Positions 44,932 to 54,269 of a DNA stretch of 64,000 nt are shown piece by piece. The number at the start of each line of letters is the position of its first letter. Position 1 is the first letter of the stretch. The stretch covers positions 1-64,000 of the forward strand of contig NZ_PDEP01000001.1 of the NCBI RefSeq assembly GCF_002554705.1. The letters run 5' to 3'. A program made the translations under genes and the position numbers. Source of the DNA: Longimonas halophila. Its GTDB lineage: Bacteria; Bacteroidota; Rhodothermia; Rhodothermales; Salinibacteraceae. The notes beneath the pieces are model-generated. The model searched no databases. It was not told the DNA's origin and saw nothing but the letters and a program-made list of their open reading frames with translations.

Positions 44932-45402
44932 ATGGAATCGCAAGAGACATCCTCGGCCACCCGGCATATTGCGCTGGTGGCGCACGACAATCGAAAGAGC
45001 GATCTGCTCGACTGGGTCGAGTACAACCGCGACCTGCTCCGCACGCACAAGCTGTACGCTACGGGAACGACCGGGCGCTTGCTGGAGGAAAAGCTGGGCC
45101 TTACCGTGAACAAGCTGCAGAGCGGTCCCTTGGGCGGCGATCAGCAGATCGGGGCGCTCATTACATCGGGCACCATTGACGCGATGATCTTCTTCTGGGA
45201 TCCGCTCCAGCCCCAGCCGCACGACCCCGACGTCAAAGCGCTGCTGCGGATTGCAGTGGTGTGGAATATTCCGGTGGCCTGTAACCGGACGTCGGCGGAC
45301 TTTATCGTCTCCTCGCCGCTGATGAACGCCCCCCACGCCAACAACCGTCCGGATTACGACAGCCACACAAACCGCCTGGAGGCTGCGATTGACGAGGCGT
45401 AG
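44932..45402 (+). CDS. mgsA: Methylglyoxal synthase
   Basis: The product has 156 residues. It converts dihydroxyacetone phosphate to methylglyoxal, a bypass of lower glycolysis under phosphate limitation. The conserved features are in order: [16 protein letters not shown] (about 12-27), [29 protein letters not shown] with the catalytic Asp, and [38 protein letters not shown]. Length is normal. The ATG at 44932 is the only start that suits the family; the frame upstream is not conserved. Confidence 0.94.
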   Translation: MESQETSSATRHIALVAHDNRKSDLLDWVEYNRDLLRTHKLYATGTTGRLLEEKLGLTVNKLQSGPLGGDQQIGALITSGTIDAMIFFWDPLQPQPHDPDVKALLRIAVVWNIPVACNRTSADFIVSSPLMNAPHANNRPDYDSHTNRLEAAIDEA

Positions 45403-45430
45403 CCGGTTCGGGCAGAACGCACAGCACGGG

Positions 45431-46195
45431 CTACGTCCATAGGCGGTTCACGTCCATGCGTACGTCGAACAGCAGCACCTCGCTATCGGCTTCGGCGGCC
45501 ACTCGAACGGCGTCTGTGTTGGTGAGGCCGACGCCATCGCCGGCGTGCAGGGTGAGGGTGTCGGGGCCGGTTTCTATGGTGAGTTTGCCCTCGACCACCT
45601 GCACCCACGCCCCGCGTCCAGCGTCAAGGGGATGCGTAGTAGTGTCGCCCGGAGCGAACAGTCCGGCATAGATAAAGGCATCGGTGTTGATGGGCATGGT
45701 GTCTTCGCGTCCGTCGGGCGAGACGTAGCACCGGAACTGCCCCTGGCGCTGGGCGGGCGTGTAGTGCGTCTGTCCGTAGTAGAAGTCGGTGCCGGCGCGG
45801 TCGGGCACAAACCACATCTGGTAGTTGTGCTCGACGGTGTCGTGCAGGTTCTCTTCGGAGTGCACCATGCCCCGACTTCCGGCGCTGATGAGCTGCATCT
45901 CGCCCGCGTTCACCTCGGCGGTGTGGCCCTGGTTGTCGCCGTGCGTGAGCGTGCCCGAAGCAACGTACGTCACGATCTCGGCATCACGGTGCGGATGCGC
46001 GCCGAAGCCTTCGTGCGGCTGGATGTGGTTCTCGACCATCACACGCAGCGGGCCAAAGTGCACCCACTCGGGGTCGTGATAGTTGGCAAAGGAGAACGTC
46101 ATCCAGTTGTCGGTCCAGCCCATGTCCTCGAACCCGCGCTCGTCGCTACGGCGCAGGCGAATGGTGGGCGTGTGGGAGGCGGCGGTTGTAGACAT
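45431..46195 (-). CDS. Pirin family protein (YhhW type)
   Basis: The product has 254 residues with two cupin domains. The N-terminal metal site is HIQPHEGFGAHPHRDAEIVTYV (His-x-His and Glu) with a later His in GSRGMVHSEEN. The second domain shows WVQVVEGKLTIETGPDTLTLHAGDGVGLT. YhhW-type pirins can have quercetinase activity; others act as redox or transcriptional cofactors. The role here is not predictable. It is convergent with mgsA. Confidence 0.88.
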   Translation of the reverse strand: MSTTAASHTPTIRLRRSDERGFEDMGWTDNWMTFSFANYHDPEWVHFGPLRVMVENHIQPHEGFGAHPHRDAEIVTYVASGTLTHGDNQGHTAEVNAGEMQLISAGSRGMVHSEENLHDTVEHNYQMWFVPDRAGTDFYYGQTHYTPAQRQGQFRCYVSPDGREDTMPINTDAFIYAGLFAPGDTTTHPLDAGRGAWVQVVEGKLTIETGPDTLTLHAGDGVGLTNTDAVRVAAEADSEVLLFDVRMDVNRLWT

Positions 46196-46789
46196 AACGG
46201 TTGGTGGTTTGCACTACAGGTGAGGTATGCACATACGTATGTTGCAACACGCACACGGGAGAGCAACAGATTCCGTGTATGGCACCTGTTGCGGGTTGGT
46301 TACGTGGGAGGGCCGTAGCTGGAGCCTGGGGGCGCTCTGCGGGAAACCGCAGACAGCACCCTCGGGTTCACTGCAACATTTGTCACCGAAGGAAGCGGAT
46401 GCACGTCACTACGCGCCGCACAGCAGGTCGATCTTTCAGATTATGAGAGGACTGCGCTTCGCGTGCGGAGCGGCGATCGTACGTTTGAGATCGATATGGA
46501 CAACGGAATGTGACGCCGAGGCCACGAGGTCAACCGGCGGGGCGCGAGGCCGAGCATCCCACTCGCAAATCACCTTCGGCAGCACAAAGTTAATCACAGC
46601 CTCCGCCAGGCCCTTCCCGAAGTCGAAGACAGGGCGAGATGTGATGACGCTACGGAATGTTCTTCGACAAACTACTGGAGTCCAATGACTTGAGCCAAGT
46701 AAGGAGCACCAGTTGCGCCCGATGTGCCGTCTTTTAACACCATATTGTGGCTATTATACCAGCCATTGCAACCACCAGCCGTGCAGACC
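46196..46789. other. Intergenic region, 594 bp, no supported gene
   Basis: It separates the divergent pirin and hybrid regulator genes and should hold their promoters. A 153-codon frame (46227-46688) is open on the plus strand but its composition is atypical and no motif is seen. It may be a decayed gene. Confidence 0.5.
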
Positions 46790-49700
46790 ATGGCACATGA
46801 AGCGGAAGACGTCTCTGAAGCGGTCCAGCGCGCCGCCTCATTCCTTAGCTGGAAGGAGAGGCGGCTCGTTCTTGGGCTCTGCCTTCTCATCGTCACGATA
46901 GGTCTGCTTGCGCTTGCAGCGGGTGCTGGCTCCTACAGTCGTTCGGCGTCCTCAGCCCGCCAGGCGGTCATCGCATCGGATACGCTATCCCAGGATTCGC
47001 TATCTGGCGAAGCGCGCACAGCGGCAGATGCCCCGCGTACGCCTCCGGTCGCCTTTACCTCGTTTCGCATGCGAAACTGGACCGTCGACGATGGCCTCCT
47101 GGGCCGCGCCTCCGACGTCGCCCAGACGCCCGACGGATACCTCTGGGTGGCCACCGATCAGGGGCTGTTCCGATTCGACGGCGCCCGCTTTGTCGGATTC
47201 ACCACGGGAACCGTTCCCGCCTTCCACACCGACGACTTCGTTGCCGTCGACGTTTTGCCCTCCGGCGACCTGTGGGTAGGGGGAAAGTCGGGGTGGACGT
47301 ACCGGCTGCGCGCGGGTACGTGGACCGCCCACCGCATTCCGGATATAGACTGGATTGGGGGGGTTGTGCAAGACGGCGACGGCACGGTCTGGGCATCGGG
47401 CACCGGCCGGAATCTCGCGCGCTTTGGCCCTGCCGGTTGGGAGGTTCTCGACCAGCAAACGCGTCCCGTCTGGACACCGCTTACCGTGGATGCGTCTGGC
47501 ACCCCATGGACGTATCTCGACACGACAGATGCGCCGGGACTACCGGCGTCGTTTCTGCACCGGCACGGTGGCGTGGTAGCCCGGTGGAATGGCGTGCAGT
47601 TCGTTCCTGTGCAGGATTGGCGCCTCTTCGGGTTTGAAAAGACACAGCACGGCCCGCTCTTTCATCGTCCGGTTGATGCGGAGCCTGCATCGCTCGCAGA
47701 GATGCAAAACATGCGCATCCAACTTACGGATGCCGACGGGACGTACCGTGGTGCGTATCCTGTGACGGATGTCCCACGCTCGGCCCACCTCATTGACCGA
47801 GCCGGGCGGGTCTGGACGGAGCCCATCATCAGCGACGGAACCCTTACCGTGTTCGATGGGGATGTGGTGGTTGCACGTATCCGGCCCGAAGGCGCCCGGT
47901 GGGTCGAGCACCTGTACGAAGACCAGCAGGGGAACGTGTGGGTGCTTTCGTCCGGCGGCGGCCTTCTTCAGGTGACCCCCGAACCGTTTCGGCGGTTTGA
48001 CGCGGACGAGGGCGCCCCGCTGTCCGCAGAGTCGGCCATAGCGACGGCCACGGGCGAGGTGTTGGTCAGTACCCGGGGCAGTGCCGAAAATGCGGCTCTC
48101 TTCGTAGTACATAGCGCGTCCTGGTTTAGCAGCATCGTTCGCCCCGGCGCCGCAGCGTTATCGCTTGATGACCCAGGTCGCGTTCGAACCGTGGGTATGG
48201 TCACCGAAGACGGCCACGGACGGCGGTTTGGGACGTACGTGAATCGGCTTGTGCGGCTGAACGGCGATCGGGGCACGGATTTCTGGGAGAGCCCAAGCGA
48301 TCATACTCTGGAGGTCCCCTTTCCCGATCCCGCCCACCCCAATGCCCTGTGGGTGGGGGCCGGGCCAGGGCAGGTCGTGCGCGTGGATACCGAGACGCTC
48401 CTCGCAACCGACTCGATTCGCATCCCGCTTCCCGTGTCGGGCACCTCCTGGACCATGGATGTCCACCGAACCCCCGACGGGCGGCTCTGGATTGCGTGTC
48501 GAGGCGGGCTCGTCGTGGTTGAAAATGGGGTTGCACGCCCGGTGGAAGCGCTCGCAGGCGTACCGGTGCGCGACTTGATCACCGGGCCCGACGGATCGCT
48601 CTGGGCTGCAACCGAAACCCGCGGTCTGGTGCGCCTCCGCAATGGGGCGCTCGACGTGGTGGGCCTTGAGTCCGGGCTTCCTACCACGCACCTCCTATCC
48701 ATCATCTTCGACGACCTTGGCTTTGCCTGGATGAACGGCCGGTCGCTGCTCTACCGTGTTCGCACGGCAGATCTCGATCGAGCCTTCGATGCGACAACGC
48801 CCGTCTCCATCGACGTGGTTACGCTTCGCCCCTCCGACGGCCATCTCGGGTCGTCCCACTTCTTTTCTCGCCCCGCCCGGGCCACCGATGGCAGCCTGTG
48901 GATCCCGTCCAGCCAGGGCGTCACGCGCATTGATCCGGCGGCATATGCCGATCAGTTTGCGTCTCTGCCGCGCGTCATCGTGGAGGCGATCCAGACGGAT
49001 GCGGAGGAACTGCTGCTGGCCTCGGGCCCTTCGTCCGTCCGGCTGCCTCGGGGCGAGCGGTCACTTTCGGTGGTCTACACGGCTCTTGACTTCACCGCAC
49101 CGGCTCTGCTTCGCTTTCGCACGCAACTCGTGGGCCTCGACACGACGTGGCGCAACCAGGGCACCGCACGATCTGCGCTTTATGGCGGCCTCGCACCCGG
49201 CACGTACACGTTTCGGGTGCAGGCGCGCAACGGCGGCGGCGTGTGGAGCGACCCGGTGAAGGCCACCCTGGTGGTCCCGGCGTATTTCTACGAAACAGGC
49301 TGGTTCGCCTTTATGTGCATTCTCGGATTGCTGGCCGCTCTTGGAGGGGGGCTGCATCTCCGCGAGCAAACGCAACAACAGCGACGGCAGCATCTCGAAG
49401 CGGTGGTGGACGAGCGGACGCGGCAGCTTCAATCCGAAAAGGAAACGGTAGCCTCTCAGGCCCGGCGCCTGCAAACACTCGACGCGGCCAAAAGCGCCTT
49501 CTTCTCCAACGTCAGTCATGAGTTCAGAACCCCGCTCACGCTCATCCTGGGCCCCCTCGACGATCTCAAATCCGGTCTCTATGGCGCTCTGCCCATACCA
49601 ATGGCACCACAGATCGATCTCGCGCGCCGCAACGCCCGCCGGATGCTGGACCTCATCAACCAGATTCTGGATGTGGCGCGCCTGGAGGCTGGACGTACGC

Positions 49701-51136
49701 AGCTTCAAGCCCGCCCGTTTGAGCTCTGTGCTTTTGTTGTAGGCATCGCCGATCTCTTTCAAGCACTGGCTACGCACCGATCGATCGATCTGGACGTGGA
49801 TCGGCCGCTGCATCCGGTTGAGGTGGTGGCCGACCCGATGCAACTGGAGAAGGTCGTCGTCAACCTGCTTTCGAATGCGCTCAAGTTCACCCCAACGGGC
49901 GGCGTCGTGCATGTCACCGTAACCGCCCGGCACGGCATCGCCCGCATATCTGTGCAGGATAGTGGTCCTGGCATTCCGGCAGACGATATCTCCCACATCT
50001 TCGACCGATTCTACCGGGTGGGCGGTGCCATGCAGATGCATCCGGGCACCGGAATCGGGCTGGCCCTCGCCAAGGAGATCATGGACCTCCACGAGGGGAC
50101 GCTCACCGTGGAAAGTGAAAAGGGCGCCGGGAGCACGTTTACCCTGACGCTCCCCCGGAGAACGGCTCATCTTGCTCCGGCACAAACTGCCCAACTGGAC
50201 GATTCCTGGACCCCAGATGCCACGCACGCCTTCATGGACCTCACTCTTGACGGCGCTTTCCAAGACGCGGCGCCTGACAGCGCCCCCCCAGATTCCGACC
50301 GGACCACGATTCTCGTGGTGGAGGATCACCCGGAAGTGCGTGCCTACATTCGCCGTCATCTCGAAGAGGCGTCGGGTCCGGCTGCCCCCTACCGCATCCT
50401 CGAAGCCGCCGACGGCAAAGCCGGTCTGGCACTTGCCAAAGCGCGCCTGCCCGACATCGTGCTCTCCGACGTTATGATGCCCGTCCTGGACGGCATGGAG
50501 CTGTGCCGCGCGCTTAAGTCCGATCCCGAAACTGACTTCATCCCCGTTATCCTTCTTACCGCGAAGGCCGCGCCCGAAGACAGGATTGAGGGCCTTGGCG
50601 AACTGGCCGATGCCTACCTCACCAAGCCGTTTGACGTCGCCGAACTCCAGGCGCAGATCGCGAACCTAATCGCAGTGCGGACGCGGCTGCGCGAGCGCTT
50701 TCGGCAGGAGGGCATGGCCCTTCGTGACGGCGAAGATACGGACCGATCTACGCGGCTTCCTGAACTCGAGGCCGTGGCTTCGGCTACCGATGTGTTTCTG
50801 GGACGGGTGCGCGAAGCCGTCACCGCCCACCTCAGCGACGAGGCGTTTTCGGTGCAGCGCCTGGCCGATGAGGTGGGCGTGAGTCGCGGGCACCTCCATC
50901 GGCAACTGAAGGCGCTGGCGGATCTGACGCCCACCGACCTGATTCGGACGATGCGCCTGGAGCAGGCGGCCCATCTGCTTGCATGCCAGGCAGGCACCGT
51001 CAGTGAGATTGCATACGCCGTGGGATTCAAGAGCATCGGGCACTTCTCGGACAGCTTCATGCAGGCGTACGGCTGCCGCCCTTCGGCCTATGCTGGATCG
51101 GAGCACGAAAGCAGCGCCACGACCGCAAACGAGTAG
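46790..51136 (+). CDS. Hybrid two-component sensor/AraC-type regulator (HTCS-like)
   Basis: The product has 1448 residues. After one TM helix (about 22-44) a Reg_prop propeller begins at DVAQTPDGYLWVATDQGLFR (about 107), with further W-V-A/G repeats to about 700. A Y_Y_Y domain (about 760-830, ARNGGGVWSD) and TM2 (WFAFMCILGLLAALGG) follow. The histidine kinase has H in FFSNVSHEFRTPLTLILGPL (about 910), N box NLLSNALKFTP and G box DSGPGIPADD. A receiver domain has DVMMPVLDG with phospho-acceptor Asp about 1227 and KPFD. An AraC-type HTH ends the chain (VQRLADEVGVSRGHLHRQL, GFKSIGHFSDSF). Such proteins sense oligosaccharides in Bacteroidota; no SusCD or glycosidase genes are nearby. Confidence 0.9.
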   Translation: MAHEAEDVSEAVQRAASFLSWKERRLVLGLCLLIVTIGLLALAAGAGSYSRSASSARQAVIASDTLSQDSLSGEARTAADAPRTPPVAFTSFRMRNWTVDDGLLGRASDVAQTPDGYLWVATDQGLFRFDGARFVGFTTGTVPAFHTDDFVAVDVLPSGDLWVGGKSGWTYRLRAGTWTAHRIPDIDWIGGVVQDGDGTVWASGTGRNLARFGPAGWEVLDQQTRPVWTPLTVDASGTPWTYLDTTDAPGLPASFLHRHGGVVARWNGVQFVPVQDWRLFGFEKTQHGPLFHRPVDAEPASLAEMQNMRIQLTDADGTYRGAYPVTDVPRSAHLIDRAGRVWTEPIISDGTLTVFDGDVVVARIRPEGARWVEHLYEDQQGNVWVLSSGGGLLQVTPEPFRRFDADEGAPLSAESAIATATGEVLVSTRGSAENAALFVVHSASWFSSIVRPGAAALSLDDPGRVRTVGMVTEDGHGRRFGTYVNRLVRLNGDRGTDFWESPSDHTLEVPFPDPAHPNALWVGAGPGQVVRVDTETLLATDSIRIPLPVSGTSWTMDVHRTPDGRLWIACRGGLVVVENGVARPVEALAGVPVRDLITGPDGSLWAATETRGLVRLRNGALDVVGLESGLPTTHLLSIIFDDLGFAWMNGRSLLYRVRTADLDRAFDATTPVSIDVVTLRPSDGHLGSSHFFSRPARATDGSLWIPSSQGVTRIDPAAYADQFASLPRVIVEAIQTDAEELLLASGPSSVRLPRGERSLSVVYTALDFTAPALLRFRTQLVGLDTTWRNQGTARSALYGGLAPGTYTFRVQARNGGGVWSDPVKATLVVPAYFYETGWFAFMCILGLLAALGGGLHLREQTQQQRRQHLEAVVDERTRQLQSEKETVASQARRLQTLDAAKSAFFSNVSHEFRTPLTLILGPLDDLKSGLYGALPIPMAPQIDLARRNARRMLDLINQILDVARLEAGRTQLQARPFELCAFVVGIADLFQALATHRSIDLDVDRPLHPVEVVADPMQLEKVVVNLLSNALKFTPTGGVVHVTVTARHGIARISVQDSGPGIPADDISHIFDRFYRVGGAMQMHPGTGIGLALAKEIMDLHEGTLTVESEKGAGSTFTLTLPRRTAHLAPAQTAQLDDSWTPDATHAFMDLTLDGAFQDAAPDSAPPDSDRTTILVVEDHPEVRAYIRRHLEEASGPAAPYRILEAADGKAGLALAKARLPDIVLSDVMMPVLDGMELCRALKSDPETDFIPVILLTAKAAPEDRIEGLGELADAYLTKPFDVAELQAQIANLIAVRTRLRERFRQEGMALRDGEDTDRSTRLPELEAVASATDVFLGRVREAVTAHLSDEAFSVQRLADEVGVSRGHLHRQLKALADLTPTDLIRTMRLEQAAHLLACQAGTVSEIAYAVGFKSIGHFSDSFMQAYGCRPSAYAGSEHESSATTANE

Positions 51137-51193
51137 GTCGCCCCCACAGCGCGGCGTAATGAGGCCCGTGATGCAATGCGGTCCTATACGATG

Positions 51194-51241
51194 AGGTCAC
51201 AATCTCTTCTGTCCACGTCACATGTGACCTATGCAGAAGAG
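51194..51241. promoter_or_regulatory. Composite dyad with a 12-bp palindrome
   Basis: GTCACATGTGAC (51217-51228) is a perfect palindrome. It is flanked by the inverted pair CTCTTCTG (51194-51201) and CAGAAGAG (51234-51241). It lies 115 bp before the next start codon. A regulator binding site is the simplest reading. Confidence 0.4.
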
Positions 51242-51355
51242 GTTATGACGTACGCAGAACGGGATTGTAACATGGAGAGCGTATGTTGCGCTGTGCCTGT
51301 CTCCGAGGAGGCCTGGACACGCTCACTTACTCTCCCTTTACAGCCTCTTTCTGTT

Positions 51356-51742
51356 ATGAACTGGTTCACGTATCGCTCTTACCATACTCGCAATCACCGT
51401 TCACTCCGCCCGTTTCCCGGCGCTGCCCTCATTGGTGTGCGGCGTCCGGTGCGTCCCGTGTCGCGCTCCGTTCGGGCCGCGCGCCGCGCCCAGCGCGCCA
51501 CCTGGTTACGCCGTCATGTAACGCGGGTGCGCCGCCTGGAAATCACAGGCCGCATCGCGCTGGCGATGTCGGCTGTTGCCTTCATCCTGGCATTCGGTCT
51601 GGCTTCCGTCCAGCCCTTCAATCCGTTGGAGCGCGCGCAGGTCGCTCGGAGCGCCACTCTACTGCAATGGGACACACCCGTACAGACCGCTGAGCCCGAA
51701 TTTGCCCCGCCGCTTCCATCGCTGGCCTCCTTAGAAGAGTAA
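51356..51742 (+). CDS. Small basic single-pass membrane protein
   Basis: The product has 128 residues. The N-terminal half is very Arg-rich (RPVRPVSRSVRAARRAQRATWLRRHVTRVRRLEITG) and a single hydrophobic segment follows (IALAMSAVAFILAFGLASVQ, about 67-86); the C-terminal 40 residues are acidic/neutral. This suggests a cytosolic Arg-rich tail that could bind RNA or acidic surfaces. No family recognised. The ATG at 51356 follows an AT-containing spacer; the frame is open from 51176. Confidence 0.45.
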   Translation: MNWFTYRSYHTRNHRSLRPFPGAALIGVRRPVRPVSRSVRAARRAQRATWLRRHVTRVRRLEITGRIALAMSAVAFILAFGLASVQPFNPLERAQVARSATLLQWDTPVQTAEPEFAPPLPSLASLEE

Positions 51743-51773
51743 CCCTTCCAGTAGTGGTTCAATGCCAAGTGAT

Positions 51774-51888
51774 GGCGGAACGGTGCCCGTAGCCGGAGAC
51801 GGGAAGCGCCTCCCGGCGCAGACGTCTCCGGCGGGGCTGGCAGGGCGAATGGGGTAACTTGTGCCGAATGCTTTCGGTACCGTTCGCC
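51774..51888. ncRNA. Candidate structured RNA or palindromic element
   Basis: The segment closes with a 13-bp helix (51774-51787 with 51876-51888; one bulge and one G-U pair). Inside, GCCGGAGACG (51792-51801) pairs perfectly with CGTCTCCGGC (51823-51832), and GCGCC-TCCC-GGCGC (51806-51819) forms the top hairpin. It lies between convergent genes. It is not SRP RNA, RNase P RNA or tmRNA as far as I can see. Strand is undecided; a mobile palindrome is also possible. Confidence 0.4.
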
Positions 51889-51984
51889 TCAGGGAAGGTT
51901 TTGGGCAGTAGGGCTATCCCTTAAGGTCTACCCGCTACCGAAGTATGTTGTCAATGAGACGCCACCGGGGGCTACGCATCGCAA

Positions 51985-52419
51985 TTACTGATACACGATC
52001 GCCTTCACGCGAATCGTCCAGGGTGCCCGGGGGATCGTTCCGTCTTCGGCATCGCGCTGTGCACGGTCGCGTCGCTCTGCACTCTTCGGGTCGTCTCCCC
52101 CTGCGAGCAGCGTGGGGTCGCTGCTCTTAATGACCACAATCGCATCCGCCCCGATCTCCCGTGCTGTTTCGGTCAGCGCGTCCATGAGTTCAGGATGGCC
52201 TTCTTCGAGGGTGTACACCTGCTTGCGTTCGGTTGCGCTGATGACCGCAATCTCCCGGTGCGCCCGCTGCAGGCTGTCGGGGTGCGGGTACACGTCGACC
52301 TGCGTGGTTGGCGCGCGGCCCTGCAGGTCGGTTAGCGGGTAGACGGCGAGTTGCGGCGTGCTGCACCCGGCCAGAAGGAGGGCCAGCACACCCCCGAAAA
52401 GCAAGCGTCGAAACGGCAT
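51985..52419 (-). CDS. Small periplasm-facing lipoprotein
   Basis: The product has 144 residues. A signal sequence MPFRRLLFGGVLALLLAGC gives the lipobox LAGC. The mature part reads APTTQVDVYPHPDSLQRAHREIAVISATE, then helix LMDALTETAREIGADAIVVIKSSD and a final strand WTIRVKAIVYQ. This alpha/beta layout with GADAIVV resembles small outer-membrane lipoproteins such as the LpoB/DUF4156 type, but I do not assign a family. The ATG at 52419 was chosen; the frame is open to 52503. It is in the same direction as the 52503-53195 gene, 83 bp downstream. Confidence 0.65.
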   Translation of the reverse strand: MPFRRLLFGGVLALLLAGCSTPQLAVYPLTDLQGRAPTTQVDVYPHPDSLQRAHREIAVISATERKQVYTLEEGHPELMDALTETAREIGADAIVVIKSSDPTLLAGGDDPKSAERRDRAQRDAEDGTIPRAPWTIRVKAIVYQ

Positions 52420-52502
52420 AGATAAGAGGGATGCGAAGTGAAGAAACGAACACCCATGAAGCCGCAGGACGGGGTGTGCACGTAACGCTCGGGCGCGTGG
52501 CA

Positions 52503-53195
52503 TCAGTCGCCCCAGTTCACCGGCGTGCTGAAAGCCACCGCCACCTGCGAGGGGGCGAAGGCCCCGCGTCCCAAGTGCGACACCTCAACGAAGACCCGCC
52601 GTCTGGTGCCGATGCCAACCCCATACGTCAGGCCGGGGTAGCTCCAGCGCGCCGTGCCGCTCCGCGTGCCGTCGGGCGGACGCGCCACCGTAGTTATGTT
52701 CGTGATGGCGTATCGGGGCACGGCGTAGAGCGCCACGTTTTCGCGAGGGTGCAGCGACAGGTACAGCGGAACCGTTCCGTACAGGTAGGCGACCCCGCCT
52801 GCAAGCAACGCTCCGGGGTTCACGCCGCCTTCCAGCCCTACGCTCGCGGCAAAGAGCGACGTAGGCGTGCCAACAAGCTGCTGCTTGACGCGCGCCGCCA
52901 GAAACATCGCCGAGTTGCCCCGCACGCGGAGGTCGGTGCGATCGCCGATCCCGACTACCCCGCTGGCCTCCACAATGGGAACGTAGTTCAGCGGATCGTT
53001 GCGTTCTCGGTCTTCTTGCGGAATGCCATCGTCGTTTGGCCCGCCTATCGACAGGTCGGCGTATGCCCCCGAGGCCGCGCTCACCGTAAGCTCCTTGGTA
53101 TCTTCGCCAGCGGTCCGCCCGGTTTCGGCGGTGGTTAGCGTGAGGCAACCACACTGCGTGACAAGAAGAAAGCCGGCGAGCAGGAAATGCTTCAT
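52503..53195 (-). CDS. Lipoprotein with beta-barrel-like repeats
   Basis: The product has 230 residues. MKHFLLAGFLLVTQCGC gives a signal and likely lipidated Cys. The mature part has alternating strands and turns (GVVGIGDRTDLRVRGNSAM, GGVAYLYGTVPLYLSLHPRENVALYAVPRYAIT, YGVGIGTRRRVFVEVSHLG), as in outer-membrane barrels. It could be a short OM protein anchored by lipid, unusual but known in Bacteroidota. No family recognised. The stop at 52503 is followed, 83 bp on, by the start of another lipoprotein on the same strand. Confidence 0.6.
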   Translation of the reverse strand: MKHFLLAGFLLVTQCGCLTLTTAETGRTAGEDTKELTVSAASGAYADLSIGGPNDDGIPQEDRERNDPLNYVPIVEASGVVGIGDRTDLRVRGNSAMFLAARVKQQLVGTPTSLFAASVGLEGGVNPGALLAGGVAYLYGTVPLYLSLHPRENVALYAVPRYAITNITTVARPPDGTRSGTARWSYPGLTYGVGIGTRRRVFVEVSHLGRGAFAPSQVAVAFSTPVNWGD

Positions 53196-53515
53196 GATGC
53201 GGACGCTAAGAGAATGGATTTTGCACGGGAGCAAAGCGCCCTCTGACGTCTCTCAACGCAGAGGGCCACAAGGAGACGCGGGAGCCCCCGTCAAGGTAAC
53301 GCAGGGATCGATTTCAGGCCAATTTAGGCGTTTCAAACCCTGAGCGCCGGATGGCCTGCACAAAAATTATGCGATCCTCCTGCAGGCTGCGACCTTCCTG
53401 TAAGCTATCATGGCAGACACATGCTCCGGGCTACTCACCCTCCTCGGCCCGGCGAGCGGTCTCGGCATCAAGCGCGGCGCGGGTCGACGGTGGTAGTTGT
53501 AATTAGTTGAGCTGA
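53196..53515. other. Intergenic region, 320 bp, with a duplicated gene end
   Basis: No full gene is supported. Positions 53433-53482 copy the 3' end of the HD gene found at 54278-54327. The remaining sequence shows no strong hairpin. Confidence 0.6.
53433..53482 (-). repeat. Direct repeat copying the 3' end of the HD phosphohydrolase gene
   Basis: This 50-bp segment matches 54278-54327 at 48 of 50 positions. Read on the minus strand it would encode the same C-terminal residues (LDAETARRAEE) followed by a stop. The two copies flank the outer-membrane protein gene. Confidence 0.75.
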
Positions 53516-54082
53516 TCAGAACGCATAGCCGAAACTGATGCCTCCAAACGGTCCGGCTCGAAGGCCATCATTGTAGCCAACGAATGGCGTGAATCCAATC
53601 CGAAATAGAAAACCGCCCTCGGCAGGCTGGTACCGATAGCCGACGTTGAAGGAAGCAGAGACGCGGAACTCGTCTGAAACCTGCCAACCCAGAAATGAAT
53701 CACTGTCATCCCAGTAAAACATTGCCCCCGCTCCGAGTTCGAGTCCGCTCCGAGAGGCACTGGGCGTGTAGACAAAATGCACAGGCATGGTTCGTATCGT
53801 ACCGTCCCGAAGTGCCATCCAGGCGCCGACCTGCGAATACCCTGCGCGAACGCCCCATGCTCCAGCTATGTGCCGGTCGTAGTTGATGCTATAGAGCCCG
53901 CCTGCGCCCAACAGTTCCAGATACACGGCATTGCGTATGCGGTCGGTCGCTGTTGTATCTGGGGATGCGTGACCCACTGCCTGTATCGAATCGGAGCTTG
54001 CTGATGTCTCCTGCCCGACTACGGTCAACGGGAAACTTATCCACAGGACGAAAAAAGAAACCGTGTAGAGCACCTTCGCCAT
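53516..54082 (-). CDS. Outer-membrane beta-barrel protein
   Basis: The product has 188 residues with a signal peptide (MAKVLYTVSFFVLWISFPLT, cleavage near VVGQ). Strands such as GAWGVRAGYSQVGAWMALRD, GLELGAGAMFYWDDSD and the final GPFGGISFGYAF with C-terminal Phe indicate a small barrel. It has no recognised function. Start could also be 54091 (MVAMAKV). Base composition is lower in GC than neighbours, and the gene sits between two copies of a 50-bp segment from the next gene, suggesting insertion. Confidence 0.6.
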   Translation of the reverse strand: MAKVLYTVSFFVLWISFPLTVVGQETSASSDSIQAVGHASPDTTATDRIRNAVYLELLGAGGLYSINYDRHIAGAWGVRAGYSQVGAWMALRDGTIRTMPVHFVYTPSASRSGLELGAGAMFYWDDSDSFLGWQVSDEFRVSASFNVGYRYQPAEGGFLFRIGFTPFVGYNDGLRAGPFGGISFGYAF

Positions 54083-54269
54083 CGCCACCATATGTGTTTT
54101 GCTTGAGGTAATTACAACCATATAGTTTTCCCTGGTCATCAAGATGCATCCAAATACGTGTCGATCAAATTCGCAGGCGCATTAATGATTGGATCAGGTG
54201 GCTCCGCTCACATACTCCCGATGTGTAAAGACGTACGTATTATCCCCTCGGTCTGCGTTCTGACCTGAG

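Noticed and set aside
46227-46688. Plus-strand 153-codon frame between the pirin and hybrid regulator genes
   Set aside because: No motif, odd composition and no start context; noted only as possible decayed DNA.
49061-50359. Minus-strand 432-codon frame
   Set aside because: It is antisense to the kinase part of the hybrid regulator.
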